Positions 40,326 to 52,955 of a stretch of 64,000 bases of DNA are shown in pieces; within the stretch, counting starts at the first letter, position 1; each line of letters begins with the position of its first letter. The notes below the pieces were generated by a model that did not search any database, was not told the DNA's origin, and saw nothing but the letters and a program-made list of their open reading frames with translations. The translations under genes were made by a program, and so were the position numbers. Source of the DNA: Prosapia bicincta (Eukaryota > Arthropoda > Insecta > Hemiptera > Cercopidae); the NCBI GenBank assembly GCA_036971475.1, contig JBAIZL010000006.1, positions 6,669,001 through 6,733,000 of the forward strand, in the 5' to 3' direction.

Positions 40326-43300
40326 GTAAGGGATAAATAAATATGCACAAATAGTAAATGAATGTTTTCTTGTTATAAAATATGGTAAACACTTCATAAA
40401 AAATCTTTTATAAACTCAATATTCAGGCAAAGAGTTCAATGTTTAATGTGTGAGTTTTTAATAAATAGTTTTGGTTTTTAAACAGAAATATATTTTTATG
40501 AAAAAAGATATTAACTTTTTTTGTTCACAAATGAATCCAGCATATCTCACTTAGCAAATACCATACTATGAAACCTTTACTACTTATGTAATAGTGCCTT
40601 TTCTATAGTTTGGTCTTTTAGTGACCTGATAGTTTTACTTTTTTAATAAAGCATATTATATGAAAACCAAACTTATTTAACAATCTAGTTTTTAATTTTA
40701 GCATTATTTAACAATCGTTTGATTATTTTGAGTATGAAATTCAATTGATATTATATGATTTCCATTAGCTTCAATAGTTTTTTGATAATTATAAGTTTTA
40801 CTTCTTTCTATTCCATAGTTTGAATAGTTAAATTTTTCTCCTACAAAAGTTAAGGATAGCTGGAATACATTAAATTTGTTCGATTTGCTGTATAAAAATT
40901 ACACAAATTAAATGTATGAAGATATATACTGCTAAAACCATCAAAATTTACAAGAATGTCCTTGATTAATCTTTGTGGATAATGGTCTGACGTTGGACAA
41001 AGATATACTATAGCTAAGAAAAATAAAACATAATTAAAAGTAGTAATACTGAATTAAATTTAAAACGTTTTGCTGGACATTTAAATTCGTTAAAAAATAT
41101 TATAATAGGTATATTGTCTGAGTTTAAAAGGTTATTACATGTTAATCAAGTTAGATACTTGAACTAACCACTTATAATATAATTGGTGAAATTATATCTT
41201 TTTCTATAAACTCTTTCATAGATACATTTGTACCCAATTTAATGTTTTTAGACATGTATTCCTCTTAATTGTTAGTTGATTAATGTAAAAGTTAGCTGTA
41301 TACTTATTTAAAAAAGTCAGCCAATCAGTGTCTACATGGATAGATGCTCAGTATGTTTTAATAAAAGAATAATTCAAAAAGACCAAAGCAAATAAAGTGA
41401 GTTTATGGTAACAACCAGTGGCATAAAAAATACCCTTCCAATGTACACCAAGTTTATACGCCCCTGGAACATATGCACAAAACTTTAAAGAAATTTGAAC
41501 ATAACTGGAGAAAGACAGGTGTAATTTCTAAACAATCGCAAAAAGCTACCATTACAATTTTTAAGGATTTGAGTAAAAAATTAACTAGCAAATATGAACT
41601 TTAATTTCAGGGTGTGATTATACACATTCCAACAAAGAGCATTAAGGTTTTGTCTTATTTAACGCAGTATTTATCAGCTTTCAGCAACAGTTCTTAGAAA
41701 CAGACCCCTTATTGAGAAAGCTGAGATCAAAATTAGAATTACCAATAATTTATACAAAGCTATTAGTTTCAATACCAAGAAATACTCTATTTCCCTCCCC
41801 ACCAAATTCAAGGACATAATAAGTATGTAGATAAATATGGGTAAGTGAGTCGGGGAGGGTTAATGGGGCTGATAAATTGGAGTGCATCTCATTTGCTTGG
41901 GGGAGGTGTGCCAGAAGTGTTATTTACACCACTGGTAGACACAGCTTAGCTATTACAAAAAAATGTGGTATAAACAGTTTAAACAAAAACAATGTAGATG
42001 GCCCAAAACCCTATGTAAAAATATTTAATGCTTTTGTCAGAGTTCTTTGATGCCTTATTACTCATACGAAACTTAACTCAAACAGAAAGACTTTGGTCTT
42101 TATGTTCAACCTTATGCTGTTAAATATTATTAAAAATAAGTTATCTTCACAAAAAAGCAACTTTTAATGTGAATAGCTTCGTAAATCACCATAACTTACA
42201 GTGTTTGTGGTCATTACAAACTAAATGCATTTGTTAAGTAAGTATGAGAAGAACCTGCCTTTAGGGGGGTGGGCAAGCTGAGGAAGCACCGGGTGTTTAG
42301 GGATGCTGAAGGGTTTCCATAATTATAGTAAATTTCTTCAAAAGATATTTGTAGGAGCTATAAGAATGCAATAGAGTAGGTATGGAAAAAAGTTCCAAAT
42401 TTTTAATTTCCTCAGGCAAAACTATAGTTTTGATTGAAAAACTAAGAAAAACATCTATGTAAAAACAGACACAAACATCTATGTTGACTTTTTTTTCAAA
42501 AAGCTATTTTAAAAAAAATTTGTTCAAGATGTAATATAATTTATTTTATATTAAAGTCTATTGCATCCAGTAATTAGACTTGCATCAGAATCCAATGAGA
42601 GAAAAACTAAAATCCATTGTGAAATTTTTGTTTCATTCAAAGCAGTAAAATAAGTTACGGAATACAAAAAGAACTTATTTTCACCTTGTCCTTTTAATAG
42701 TTATTTTTGATACAAGTGCATAGAAGCGTTATGCCATAGAAGCAATAAGCGAGGGATGGCAATCATACAAGCTGCAGAACATCTTACAACGTGTATCGAA
42801 CAATATTTATTACCTATCGAACAGAACAGAAAATGTTTATATAGATAAACATATTATTCCCTAGTTGATCATGAAAATCAGTCTAAAGTTTCTGAATACA
42901 TAGCCACACATTTTTGTCACTCTATAGAAATGCTCCTTCAATAATAATTTTTTCAACAGATAGCTTGGTGAATTGGTCTAGTGCTGATTGCAGAAAATTT
43001 TGACAGCAGCAAAGTAAAATTTGTTTTATAGGGTTACCTTAAAATTATGGTTTAAAATAGAAACATTCAGAAAGAGCAAATTTTTTCAGTTAAATTCGCA
43101 ATGATCCAGCGTATTTGGTCTGAGAAAAACTATTGTTTTAGTGTGTGTGAAGAGATGAATACCTTTCATATCAAAACATTTTAAGCTGTGTAAAACACGG
43201 CATTATACAGTATTTTGGTGAAAATATTCTTCACATTCATTAAGCTACTTTGGAAGTTGTATTTGTGTTACTCCATTGAAACTTTTTTAATGATACGGCT

Positions 43301-43661
43301 TCTTTTGTGAATAATGTTTTTCAATTAAACAAGCATATGTTGTCTCACTACTCAGAACGTTTCTACAGAAAAATGAGCCAAAAGATTTTAATAGTAAAAA
43401 TCACTTATGTATTATATCTTATATATTTTGTAAAATACACGTGAAAATTTAATGTTGCTATACAGACAATAAAGATATTAGTTTTAAAATATATTAAACT
43501 TTCCCATCAATGTAAAATAAAAACAAAATTATATTGTTCTTCCAGTTTTTGTAAAACTTTACCTTTATATTTAGTTGAAAAAAATTACTATTGTATGTCT
43601 AAAAATGTCAAACAACAATGTAATCTTAATTATATAAAAATGTTCGTTTAATTTTATATAG
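40326..43661 (+). other. Gustatory receptor intron 2
   Basis: 3.3 kb, GTAAGG to TATATAG. Holds the hAT MITE at 41416-41934. Apart from G-rich patches near 42270 and 41850 it is AT-rich with no recognised coding. Confidence 0.55.
41416..41934. mobile_element. hAT-type MITE, 519 bp
   Basis: The ends CAGTGGCATAAAAAATAC and GTTATTTACACCACTG are imperfect inverted repeats. Flanking octamers GTAACAAC (41408-41415) and GTAGACAC (41935-41942) agree at six of eight bases, consistent with an aged 8-bp hAT target duplication. No coding inside. Confidence 0.65.
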
Positions 43662-43751
43662 GTAGAATTATTCTTGATTCAAGCAAGAGTTACTCCTGTA
43701 CATATATCAGCCTCTGGTTACTTTGAAATCAACAGTAATACTGTTAATTTG
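43662..43751 (+). CDS. Gustatory receptor, exon 3
   Basis: Thirty codons, phase 0 both ends, donor GTAAGT: VELFLIQARVTPVHISASGY, FEINSNTVNL. The F-x-x-Q then x-A-x-G-x-F-x-I/L pattern (here FLIQ and SASGYFEI) is the conserved segment just before the last membrane helix in gustatory receptors. Residues 304-333. Confidence 0.85.
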
Positions 43752-44206
43752 GTAAGTTTTAAGAAAATTTGAATAAATGTCTACTCACTTCTACCTAACA
43801 AAGTAATAGATTTTGCAAAAGCTTTATGGTTTAAATAGTTTGAGAAATATTTTTGCTCTTAAAACACTTCAGAATTTTTCCATGTAGGTAAAGTAACCTT
43901 AATTAATTTTGAGAAACAAATTTATTTTTCATCTCTTTATTGTATGCCTAAATTACCAAATTCAATTTTAACACCAAATAAAAAATTTATCCATGGGATC
44001 AGCGGGTGTTGAGGCATATTTAATCAGCTACTTAGAATCATATATATTTCACCCTACTTGTGTATAGAATAGGCTACATTGTTAAACCTAAAATTAATTA
44101 GCACATTTTATTGTCCACGACAATTGGTAAAACTTAACATTTATATTACTAATTACTTACATGCTGAATGAGTGATTTAATAAATAAAGCAGTATATTTT
44201 AAAATA

Positions 44207-45465
44207 CAGTAAATGTTCTCCAATCCGGCATCGTATTGTCCAGCACGACATTTGCGTGAAATATTTATTGCGAAATAAGCAATAGCGTCAGTTTATTGGA
44301 GGGAAACAGATGTGTAATGCAGTATGTATTACGGTTGTAATATTAAATAAATTTAATGGTAAAATTGATTTCATTTTAATTGTGTAATGAATGTTTTATT
44401 TAAATGGATATGTTTTGAATTCGAAGAACAGGCGTAGCTTAAAATGTTTGATGTCAACTACAACTCTTTGAAATGTGATGAGTACGTATAATGGCTGAGC
44501 TCACATTCGGCCGAGTTTGGGCCTTGTCGTAGGTTTGGAAACAGCCAATTCCTTTCTCAGGCTTTGTGTGCCCTACTCTCGTTATCAGTTCAGTTTTCAA
44601 CGTTGCTTTACTGTACCGTGAATCTCAGACTAGCTGTTTTCTTGAAAGTCGGATGGGAGTAGTTGATTTTAGTTTTGTGTTTTAGTGCTTGTGAGATTCG
44701 TATTGATAGTGGTATGGGCCCAAAGGTTAACCCAGGTTCTTCAAACAGAAAATATCTAACTCTAACTTTAGCTCAAAAGCTGGAAATTGTGAAGAAACTT
44801 AAAAATGGCTCAAGTAGGCACATCATAATGAAAGATTACAACTTAGGATAATCTAAAATCCATGACATTAAACAAATAAAGAAAAGCTGAAACAATTTAT
44901 AAATGAATCAGAAACTTTAAAATATATTTTTAGAAGGCAAACGTTGAAATAACTCAAACTAGAACAACTTGATTCAGCTTTATACAGTTGGCTTTCAGCA
45001 AAACCATCCAAGGATAAACTAATCAATGGCCCTATAGTTGTTGAAAAAGCAACAATATCACTTGTAACCAAGCAGCTGATGCCTTGAACACTTTTATAAA
45101 ATTTTCATGAACGTTGCAATTCGTTTAATGATCCTGAAATAATGAAACTCCACATCATTAGAAATGACTTCATAAAAAAAGGAGGGAGAAAACTAAAAAC
45201 CAATCCGACATTCATGATTTGTTTAAGATTGCCAACAAGAACAACTCCACAGACTAGACTAAGACAACAGTGCACTGAGTTTTGTTAACCCTTTACTATT
45301 CATGTGCAATACATATGTATATACAATTTACATATTTGAGCCGTTTCAAGAATAAAAAATTGTTATTTGTATTGTGATGTTTGTTTTTTCCAATTTTTCT
45401 GATCTCAACTCTGAAATCCGGCATCCCTCAAGTCCTGAACATGCCGGATTACAGGAGGTTTACTG
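44207..45465 (+). mobile_element. Tigger/pogo transposon, degenerate
   Basis: TIRs: CAGTAAATGTTCTCCAATCC, then GGCAT at the left; the right end is the inverse of ATGCCGGATTACAGGAGGTT, TACTG. TA flanks both ends (44205-44206, 45466-45467). The plus strand from ATG 44714 encodes the CENP-B-type helix-turn-helix start MGPKVNPGSSNRKYLTLTLA, QKLEIVKKLKNGSSRHIIM, broken by a stop at 44849. Frames resume with FINESETLKY and LDSALYSWLSAKPSKDKLIN, GPIVVEKA (second DNA-binding domain). The DDE catalytic core is missing, so this is an internally deleted copy. Confidence 0.8.
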
Positions 45466-45469
45466 TACA

Positions 45470-46060
45470 TACTGTAGTAAAATCAGAAAACTTACTTCTT
45501 TGTACAAGCTTCCAGCATCAGGCGATGCCAACGACTCGATGTCCATGGTATACTGCTGCGGCCAATGCCCAATATTTCTTTGTTCGCATTATGTCCCTCA
45601 TCGGATCTCCGCTATCTCCCAGCATCCTCTGCAGGGATTCTCTTGCCTGGTTAATGGATCCACACCTCAACAATATGTGCTCCAACGTCTCCTCCTCTCC
45701 ACTGTCACAGACAGCACAGTGACTCGACTCGACCAGATTGAATCGTCTCAGGTACGAATTGCATATTATATGCGCCATTCTGGCCCTTGCAGCGAAGGTT
45801 GAGACCAGTCTACTGACTCCGCGATACCAGTCTGGGGGAGTTGGTGTGTCTTGGACGCTGAAAAGGCTTCTGCCAGTAGTCTCCCCATTCCACCTTGCGG
45901 TCCACTCAATTGTTACAAGCCCAACTATGTCCCTCCTGCATTTAGTCATCGAGTACCTTACCGGCTGCACCGGCCCCATCAAGGAAGGATGGAGCGGTCC
46001 TTGCGATCTGATCCGCTCTTTCATTACCTCGAATCCCACAGTGAGAAAAATGGATAAAAT
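45470..46060 (-). mobile_element. LINE C-terminal fragment
   Basis: An uninterrupted minus-strand frame at 45518-46039 encodes 173 residues: EWTARWNGETTGRSLFSVQD, TPTPPDWYRGVSRLVSTFAA, RARMAHIICNSYLRRFNLVE, then a zinc-binding CAVCDSGEEETLEHILLRCG. The C-x2-C, x, H-x-L-x-x-C cluster after a helical segment is the usual C-terminus of R1/Jockey-type LINE ORF2 proteins. This segment is GC-richer than its surroundings and still open, so it is a younger fragment than the other LINE pieces here. Confidence 0.8.
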
Positions 46061-47849
46061 CAGAAAAAATAGTAAATAAAATTAACAAAGCTTTAAAACA
46101 AATCTGCCTAAAATATTATATTACACCCAACTTTGTACACATATTTTACATCTCAGGACAATATTCAAAAAATGTTTTAAATCTGAATGGATAAGATTCT
46201 CATTGCTTTCTTACTATATAGGTTAATTTGTATTCGTGGTACTGCTAAAATCACATAACTCATGTAATATCTGAATTATGGTCTGTAAGAAGGGGTTAAT
46301 TTTATATTTTCTACGTAAATGTTTGAAACTTATTATCACTTAATAACTATACGATTTGTCAGCACCTCATTGCACTGTAAAAGTAAATTGTTTCTTGCCT
46401 TTTTCCCATTAAAAAAATATGTTTCTATTTTTGTGAACCATAATACCTGATTGTCTGTGCAACCTTCAAATTTATTTTTCTCTCAAATCACATTTACACA
46501 CATATATTACCAATCTTAGTATGGGTCTGTTTATTCCTCATATTATTATTCCTCTGAATTGCCATTATTTGAAATGTTAGAATAGATAATCGCTCCATTA
46601 GCAGTTCAAAGAAATTGTGATGATTTAATGAAGTTTTTTTGTCATGGTCATAAAATATTAGATTTTTGTTTCTTGCTTAGTTACAATTTACCTTGAATAT
46701 CTATGTTTAGTAGAAGCCTGTCCAAACAAACATTTTCATTGAACCGCACAGTTTATAGAGATATTTTCTGTAGAAGTAAGTGAAATAGTGATTCAATTTT
46801 TCAAAACATTCTACTCCAACTGTTGAATTGCAATGTTGATCAATATAAATGAAACTATTATAAAGAAACACTTGATGTTATCTCTTATAATTATTATGAT
46901 ACCTTATTTATAACAAATCTGTAATATAGGTAAAGCCATGCTTTATATAAATAAAATTCTTTTAAATTCACAAATAAATTTTATCACACTAATATCTAAA
47001 ACGTATCTCTGATGTCTAAAATTGTCTTAAACTCTTATTTTATTTAATCAAATGAAAACTTATAATTACTTGAAATAAATTTAAACTGCATTTATTGTTT
47101 TTACATCGATTTGATAGGAAATTCAAATATGCAAGAAAACGTTTCAAAAAAATACTATTTGCCATAAAACATTAGATGTATAAAATTTTAATACATATTA
47201 ATCATACGTTTGGTTGATTACAGTGAAATTTTGAACAACTTTAATTAGTTTTAAAATATTGCTATAGAATTCAATTCCAAATTTTAATCTTCCTCAGAAT
47301 TTAAAAAATGCATTTATTATATTTCAATCAATAAATTCACCTCCAATATAGTGATCTTTCTTATATTGAATTTCATAATATATGGTTTTATATTTTTATG
47401 TAATGTCAGTTTTTGTGTGTGTAAATTATGTTAGTGTTTTAAGTATGCGAATTTAAGTGTTTTTTCAAAGTAATAAAATAAATAAATTTTTAGCCCCTGA
47501 ATTAGATTCGGGTATTGATTGAAATATAGTGCGGCTTTTAAACTATTTAGATGTAGTTTCAAATCTGATTAACCGTAATTGGTTGCAATCTACAAAATTT
47601 GTTCTAAAAGATATATTTAAATTTTAAAATATTGTTATTTACATTATATAAAATAAAATAGTGAGTAGGCCTAATGTAAAACTGGTATTGAAAATATCAA
47701 AAACTGTGTTTAATTTCAAATGTAAGTTATTTAATAAATTTTATGCTATTTGTGATTACATAGGCCTATCATTATCCTTTTACTTTAATATCAAAGAAAT
47801 ATAATATTATACGTTTTATTTTATTAAAATGTTTATTGTTATTTTTCAG

Positions 47850-47909
47850 ATGACAACATCAGTTATTGCATACTTAACTGTTATTATAAATGTTCTACCA
47901 AAGTCCTAA
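47850..47909 (+). CDS. Gustatory receptor, exon 4 (last)
   Basis: Nineteen codons and a TAA stop after the acceptor TTTTTCAG: MTTSVIAYLTVIINVLPKS. This is the last membrane helix. The family signature T-Y-h5-Q-F is present only in part, as A-Y-LTVII-N-V: Tyr is kept, Thr, Gln and Phe are replaced. A polyadenylation signal AATAAA lies at 48054-48059. Residues 334-352. Confidence 0.8.
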   Translation: MTTSVIAYLTVIINVLPKS

Positions 47910-48053
47910 ATAAGTTTGAACTAAATTTGCACTTTGATGTGTTTTATTTTGTGTGTAAACAATTGTAACAAATTTAAATGAAGGTCTCAAAGTAACTGTA
48001 TTACTCAAAGTACTTAATTAAATTAAATTGTATCTCTTTCTCAGTAGAAGATA

Positions 48054-48059
48054 AATAAA
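48054..48059 (+). terminator. Candidate polyadenylation signal of the gustatory receptor
   Basis: AATAAA 145 bp after the stop codon, followed by a TTATTTATATGTTTCC stretch. In AT-rich DNA this hexamer is common, so support is positional only. Confidence 0.4.
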
Positions 48060-48294
48060 ACATGCTTATTGCACAATAAGTTATTTATATGTTTCCTATC
48101 ATCTACAAATATTGACAATTTATTCTTGATTTAGGTAACATAAATCGAAGAAAATAGAAATAACTACTATGAGGTATATTAACATCTTCAAAATGATAAA
48201 TAATCTAGTACCATAGTTTTTAGTGTTTATATTTTATAAATATTCATAATATTTTATAAATAAATTTAGGTTATTAAACTTAAAATTTAAGATT

Positions 48295-49490
48295 ATTTGG
48301 ACTAGATTAAAGGTTAACTTACCTTTATGATAATCAGGTCTGCAATCTTAAAATAAACCCACAAACACTAAAACAATGATATATTTTAGACACATTATGT
48401 ATTTTATCAAACAGGGGGAAATGAAGTGAGCCAAAACTGTGTATAGAAGTATAAATTTCCAAATGTCATAGATACACACACTTGTATAGTTTATACAGGA
48501 ATAGGCATATTGTTTCTATTAACTTATAGATGTTGATTGTAACTTGTTATATATGTTTGTATACTTGTTGATATGTTTCAAATATATTTTTTTTTTTAAA
48601 TTGTTGTGACTACTACCATCTTGGGCTATTGACCTATCTATATTTATAATTCCAACATCATACTAGAGGTTATTCATTCTTAATTTATACTATCTGTGAT
48701 ATGCTATGTACTGAGGCTGAAAAAAAATTTACATTACAGCTGGAATATGGCATTTTTTATGACAAGTATGGTGTTTCTAAATCTTTAAGTTTGTTCTGGT
48801 TGTTAGGCTATTGAAACTATTTTATGGGAGGTGTAATAGAGATGTCACATGGGAAAGGGGTTTATTTCATGGAAAAGAGACACGAGGAAGTTTATATAGT
48901 TTTTCAGTATTAAGATCTGGAATTCAGGATGAATTGAATTTTTTTAATGAAGGTGGCTTGAACCAAATTTTCAGTGGTTTTTTGGTGTGTATAGAAGCTA
49001 GAAGAATCTTAATTATCTTTTAATATTCTGTTTAGCTTTGGTAGAGTGTGGTGATAATCTGTAATTAAGAACAGCTTATTTTGTTTCATTGGTGGTTTAG
49101 GGTAATCAAAGGTTATGCTAAGCAGATTTGATATTCAACGAGTTGTTTTCAATATCTTTTTATTGAAGTGTTACAATTTTATATTGTTCGAGGAAAATCT
49201 TTTCCGCCTGATTGTTTTCCTGTATGGAATAGGTCATTTTATGCTCATAGAATGATTGCTATTGAAATGGAGATCCCTTAATAAATTACATAGGCTCCGA
49301 AGACAAATGAAAAAAGAAACATGCCAGTGAAATATAGATGGTCAAAGTTCGGATAGTCATAAACTACTGTTTAAAAGATTAATAAGATTCACCGAACGCA
49401 ATGGACTATAAAATTCAAGAAATTTAGATGCTCTTATTGAATTCCAATTAATGGATTTTTTCTTGAGGGAAGATTTTGTGTTTATTTACA
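48295..49490 (-). mobile_element. Penelope-like family B, degenerate copy
   Basis: The left end (TTTGGACTAGATTAAAGG, CAGGTCTGCAATCTTAAAAT) matches the family B arm. AAATTTACATTACAGCTGG near 48730 matches AAATTTACATTGCAACTGG at 14215, the start of the GIY-YIG region. Further right, minus-strand scraps such as ITDYHHTLPKLNRIL near 49065 fit the linker of Penelope-like proteins. The plus-strand frame at 48811-49023 is taken as incidental. A 49339-49370 block matches the end of family C. Confidence 0.45.
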
Positions 49491-49792
49491 ATTACAGCCA
49501 TTACAATTCATAAATAAATCTCAACACTACCAACTTAGTTGACATTTTCCCGACAGAAAGACTTTCTAGTTAATGAGTAATGGTTCAAATTGCAAAGCGC
49601 TATTGAGGTATTTCATAGAAGTTGTTTCGGGGATTCCTCATCTGACAGGGGTTATGGGGCCTTATCACTGCCACTGAGTGAAATTCAGTATAAAAAACTT
49701 GCAAAACAAAAGAGAAAAACAAGGAAAAAGTGTTACCTCATACTGGAAACTCATATTATACAAAGACTACAAAACTTGTAATAGCTGCTAGT
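49491..49792. other. Unassigned, small open frame
   Basis: A plus-strand frame at 49590-49781 has a basic tail (KLAKQKRKTRKKCYL) but no recognisable domain or splice context. Not called as a gene. Confidence 0.3.
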
Positions 49793-49925
49793 GTTATTTA
49801 TTAAAAATATTTACAAACTTGTTTTGAGCCAACACATCTTTTTAAAACTTATAGTTATAAAACTTTATAGTTTATAAAAACAGTTATTGTGTAGACGTCT
49901 TACAGGTTAATAAAAGTAAAATAAA
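49793..49925 (+). repeat. Direct repeat, copy 1 (with 52833-52955)
   Basis: AAATATTTACAA, GATCTTTTTAAAACTTATAG-like and AAACTTTATAGTTTATAAAA followed by GTTATTGTGTAGAC and AGGTTA-TAAAAGT recur at 52833-52955 in the same orientation. The pair is 3 kb apart. It could be two copies of a short element or ends of a longer one; no coding lies between. Confidence 0.7.
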
Positions 49926-50353
49926 AAGAATATTTCTGATATCTCCTTATAAGTTCATAAAAATAAATGTTACCAAGTAACTGGCACAGAGGGGGGACCA
50001 TTTATTATTTGCCTTATCTTTGCAAATCTCCCATGCTGCAAAAAGTAGAGCATTAATCATGGACACTTCCATTGACGCAAATGAAAACTCAACTGCTTCT
50101 TTGTGTGGCTCGGCAGCAACAGCCACATTCCTTATGGTACTATACGCAGGCTTACCTTAGGTGAGTAATAAGTAACAACTTGTAGAGAATTATCTGAGAA
50201 GCTCTTTGGTCCAAGAAATACTTACAAACCTTATTATTACCTCTACAGAATACAAACAAGCTTTTCTGACTATTTACGACATAATAAACATCTTAGTAAA
50301 AGTATAGTCTTAATGATGTTTGTTTTCAAATCTGTCCTGACTGGTTATACGTT

Positions 50354-50505
50354 AACCAAATCTATCCTGACTGGATACTTCATAGGTATATTTTAATGTA
50401 GGTATATAGTAATGTTGTATAAAATTATAAACAAATCTATCCTGACTGAATACTTCATAGGTATATTTTAATGTAGGTATATAGTAATGTTATATAAAAT
50501 TATAA
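50354..50505 (+). repeat. Tandem duplication, ~75-bp unit
   Basis: Two copies of a unit with AAATCTATCCTGACTG, ATACTTCATAGGTATATTTT, AATGTAGGTATATAGTAATG and TATAAAATTATAA, differing at a few bases. A partial third start (AAATCTGTCCTGACTGG) precedes at 50328. Confidence 0.85.
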
Positions 50506-50506
50506 C

Positions 50507-51414
50507 CAAAAGTAAAATATTTAGATTTTAAGCTTAGTATTAAAATAAATTGACTTTGACGTAGTGCAGTGCGCTGTAGCTACGACCGGTTCGCCCTATA
50601 CATGCCATTACAGACTAACATATAAACTATGAAAACAGTAACTTTCCGTATTTTCCGTGGACAAAAAGTTGATATACGTTTTCTATACGTTGAAACAAGT
50701 GAAAATTTTTTTCAAACCAACATTATTAAGACTATATTTTTACCAAAAAAAGTTGTAAAGAAAATTAAATTACAAATATAATTTCATTTTAAACAACTAG
50801 TTTAAAATTAAATTGGTATTTTAGGTTAGTTGTAAAAACAACTAGCTTAGTTTTTTTTTACAAATAATTGTCTATTCTTTAAATTGTAAAATCAAATGGT
50901 TGCTTATTATAACACATTTTACCATTCTTGTTTACATTTAATGTTTTTGAAAGGGGCGGTAAAAAAATCGAGCTTGCCATCCCCCCCCCCAAGATCCTGC
51001 TTTGGTAGTAAATATTTAAATGGCATAGTTACAGAAAGTGCATTTATTTAAGAATAATAGAACTTGAGTAAAAAGATCTTGGCAGTAGTTATTCCTATTA
51101 AATTTTAAATATTTCAAAGCATTCATAACCATATAAACTAAATATAAATATTTTTAAACAAATTTAATTTAATAACATTATTATACTTTTAAAATTATTT
51201 ATAAAACTGCTTACATTTTGTTCAAAATATATACCTCTTGGTCGTTTTGCAATTGTGACCAAAATAACTTTTTAATGCCATCTACAACTTGAAATATTAT
51301 ATATATTAGAAAATGTAAACATTAATTATATCATAAAAATTGTAGTAAAACTATAATTTCATTATTTCAACAACATACATACTAAATAACATTATATAAA
51401 ATATAATAGTACAA
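50507..51414. other. Intergenic, nothing recognised
   Basis: AT-rich, with a C10 run near 50980. No exon or repeat relationship recognised. Confidence 0.35.
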
Positions 51415-51725
51415 ATATAACAATAAAACTGGTTAAACATTAAAACATAAAACCATATCCTATATTATATAATAATACAACAATAATATATAACAATAAA
51501 ACTGGTTAAACATTGAAACATAAAACCATATCCTATATTATATAATAATACAACAATATAACAATAATAATATTATAACAATAATATATATAGCAATGAA
51601 ACTGGGTAAACAATAAAACATAAAACCATATCCTATATTATATAATAATACAACAATATAACAATAATAATATTATAACAATAATATATAACAATAAAAC
51701 TGGGTAAACATTAAAACATAAATCC
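51415..51725 (+). repeat. Tandem repeats, ~72 to 115-bp units
   Basis: Four copies of AACAATAAAACTGG-TAAAC, AAAACATAAAACCATATCC and TATATTATATAATAATACAA with variable ATAACAATAATAT spacers. The array varies by spacer length, as expected from slippage. Confidence 0.85.
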
Positions 51726-51896
51726 GTGTTATAAACCATTAAAAATGAAAATAGTATTTGAAAAATAATTTATTTTGATTTTAATATTCTCTTTCTTTTT
51801 TTTATGCGAAAATAAAGCATTTAGGCCTTTTTGTTATTTAGGGTGTCACTTTTTTCTATCTGAGGAAAAAGAACCATATGTTGTTAAGTAAAAACG

Positions 51897-52025
51897 GTTG
51901 ACTTGCAAGTCAGGTACAACTATTTATTTATACAGGCAACTTCAATAATGTATACGCTATCGTTTTACGTTATTAAAACATTGCCTGTATAAATAAATAG
52001 TTGTACCTGGCTCGCAAGTCAATCG
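51897..52025. mobile_element. Short palindromic element (MITE-like hairpin)
   Basis: Arms of about 44 bp: GTTGACTTGCAAGTCAGGTA, CAACTATTTATTTATACAGG at 51898-51937 and the inverse at 51984-52024, three or four mismatches, loop about 40 bp. No coding. Confidence 0.7.
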
Positions 52026-52832
52026 CTTTCATTTAGCAATAATCTCTGTGAGTGTAAACATGATTAACTTATGTTATGTTGTTTATTTAATAAAACACAA
52101 TAAATATACTATTAGACGGCTAGAGATTTGAATTATTTCACAAGACTCATATTAAAGATTTTAAATAACACTTTATGTTTGAGTACAACATAAATATAAA
52201 TGTAGAGAGAAAACAATTATAAGTCATTCTAGGGGAAAAATCTGATAACTCAATTTAAGTGAAAGGCACTGAGGTGTCAATAGTTCTCTCAGTGAATAAT
52301 CTACACCATCATTGAAGATTAAACGGTGATAGTAAAAGTAATAGATATTAAATTACTATCATACTTAAAAAGATTGATTACTATTACAAAAAATGCCCAA
52401 TCGAATGAAGTGTGAACTAACTTGAAATACTTTAAGAAAAGCAACAGTTACAATATACTTTTTGTTTTGCATATTTGATAAACACATTGTATGGTTTTTA
52501 ACAATATTAAAATTATCAGAAAATATTATTGTAAAAATCAGAAGGCTTTTAAATATCTTCAAGCTAGAATTTACGCATATTGCTCTTACATAAAATATTA
52601 TTTACAGTTATTACAATATTCATCATTTGAAGGAGATGATTATTTTAAAACTGTAGATTGTAAATAACAATAATGAACACTGAATAGAATTAACAGAAAT
52701 ACTCAACAAAATAATACTGAAAAAAAACTTGTAAAGTTACAATAGACAATAAAGCATGTGTATTCAATTCTCATAACTAACAGAAGATAAATATTTAAAT
52801 AGTGTGAGATTATTTAGAGCTGCCAATGGCAT
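52026..52832. other. Intergenic, nothing recognised
   Basis: AT-rich. The minus-strand frame 52365-52562 has no recognised motif. Confidence 0.35.
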
Positions 52833-52955
52833 TTATTTAAAATATTTACAAGTTGATTTTGAGCCAATAGATCTTTTTAAAACTTATAGTTATAAAACTT
52901 TATAGTTTATAAAAAGTTATTGTGTAGACCTTTTATAGGTTAGTAAAAGTGACAT
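52833..52955 (+). repeat. Direct repeat, copy 2 (with 49793-49925)
   Basis: See copy 1. It lies just downstream of the 3' end of the minus-strand 5-oxoprolinase gene. Confidence 0.7.

Larger units (their letters stand above)
43752..47849 (+). other. Gustatory receptor intron 3
   Basis: 4.1 kb, GTAAGT to TTTTTCAG. It contains a Tigger element and, directly behind it, a LINE tail in antisense. The segment 46061-47849 is AT-rich with nothing recognised. Confidence 0.6.

Noticed and set aside
45374..45802. Plus-strand proteins overlapping 45374-46079
   Set aside because: Antisense of the LINE C-terminal frame, whose zinc-binding cluster on the minus strand identifies the real strand.
49590..49781. 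Small basic protein gene
   Set aside because: 63 residues without a recognisable motif, splice signals or neighbours to support it.
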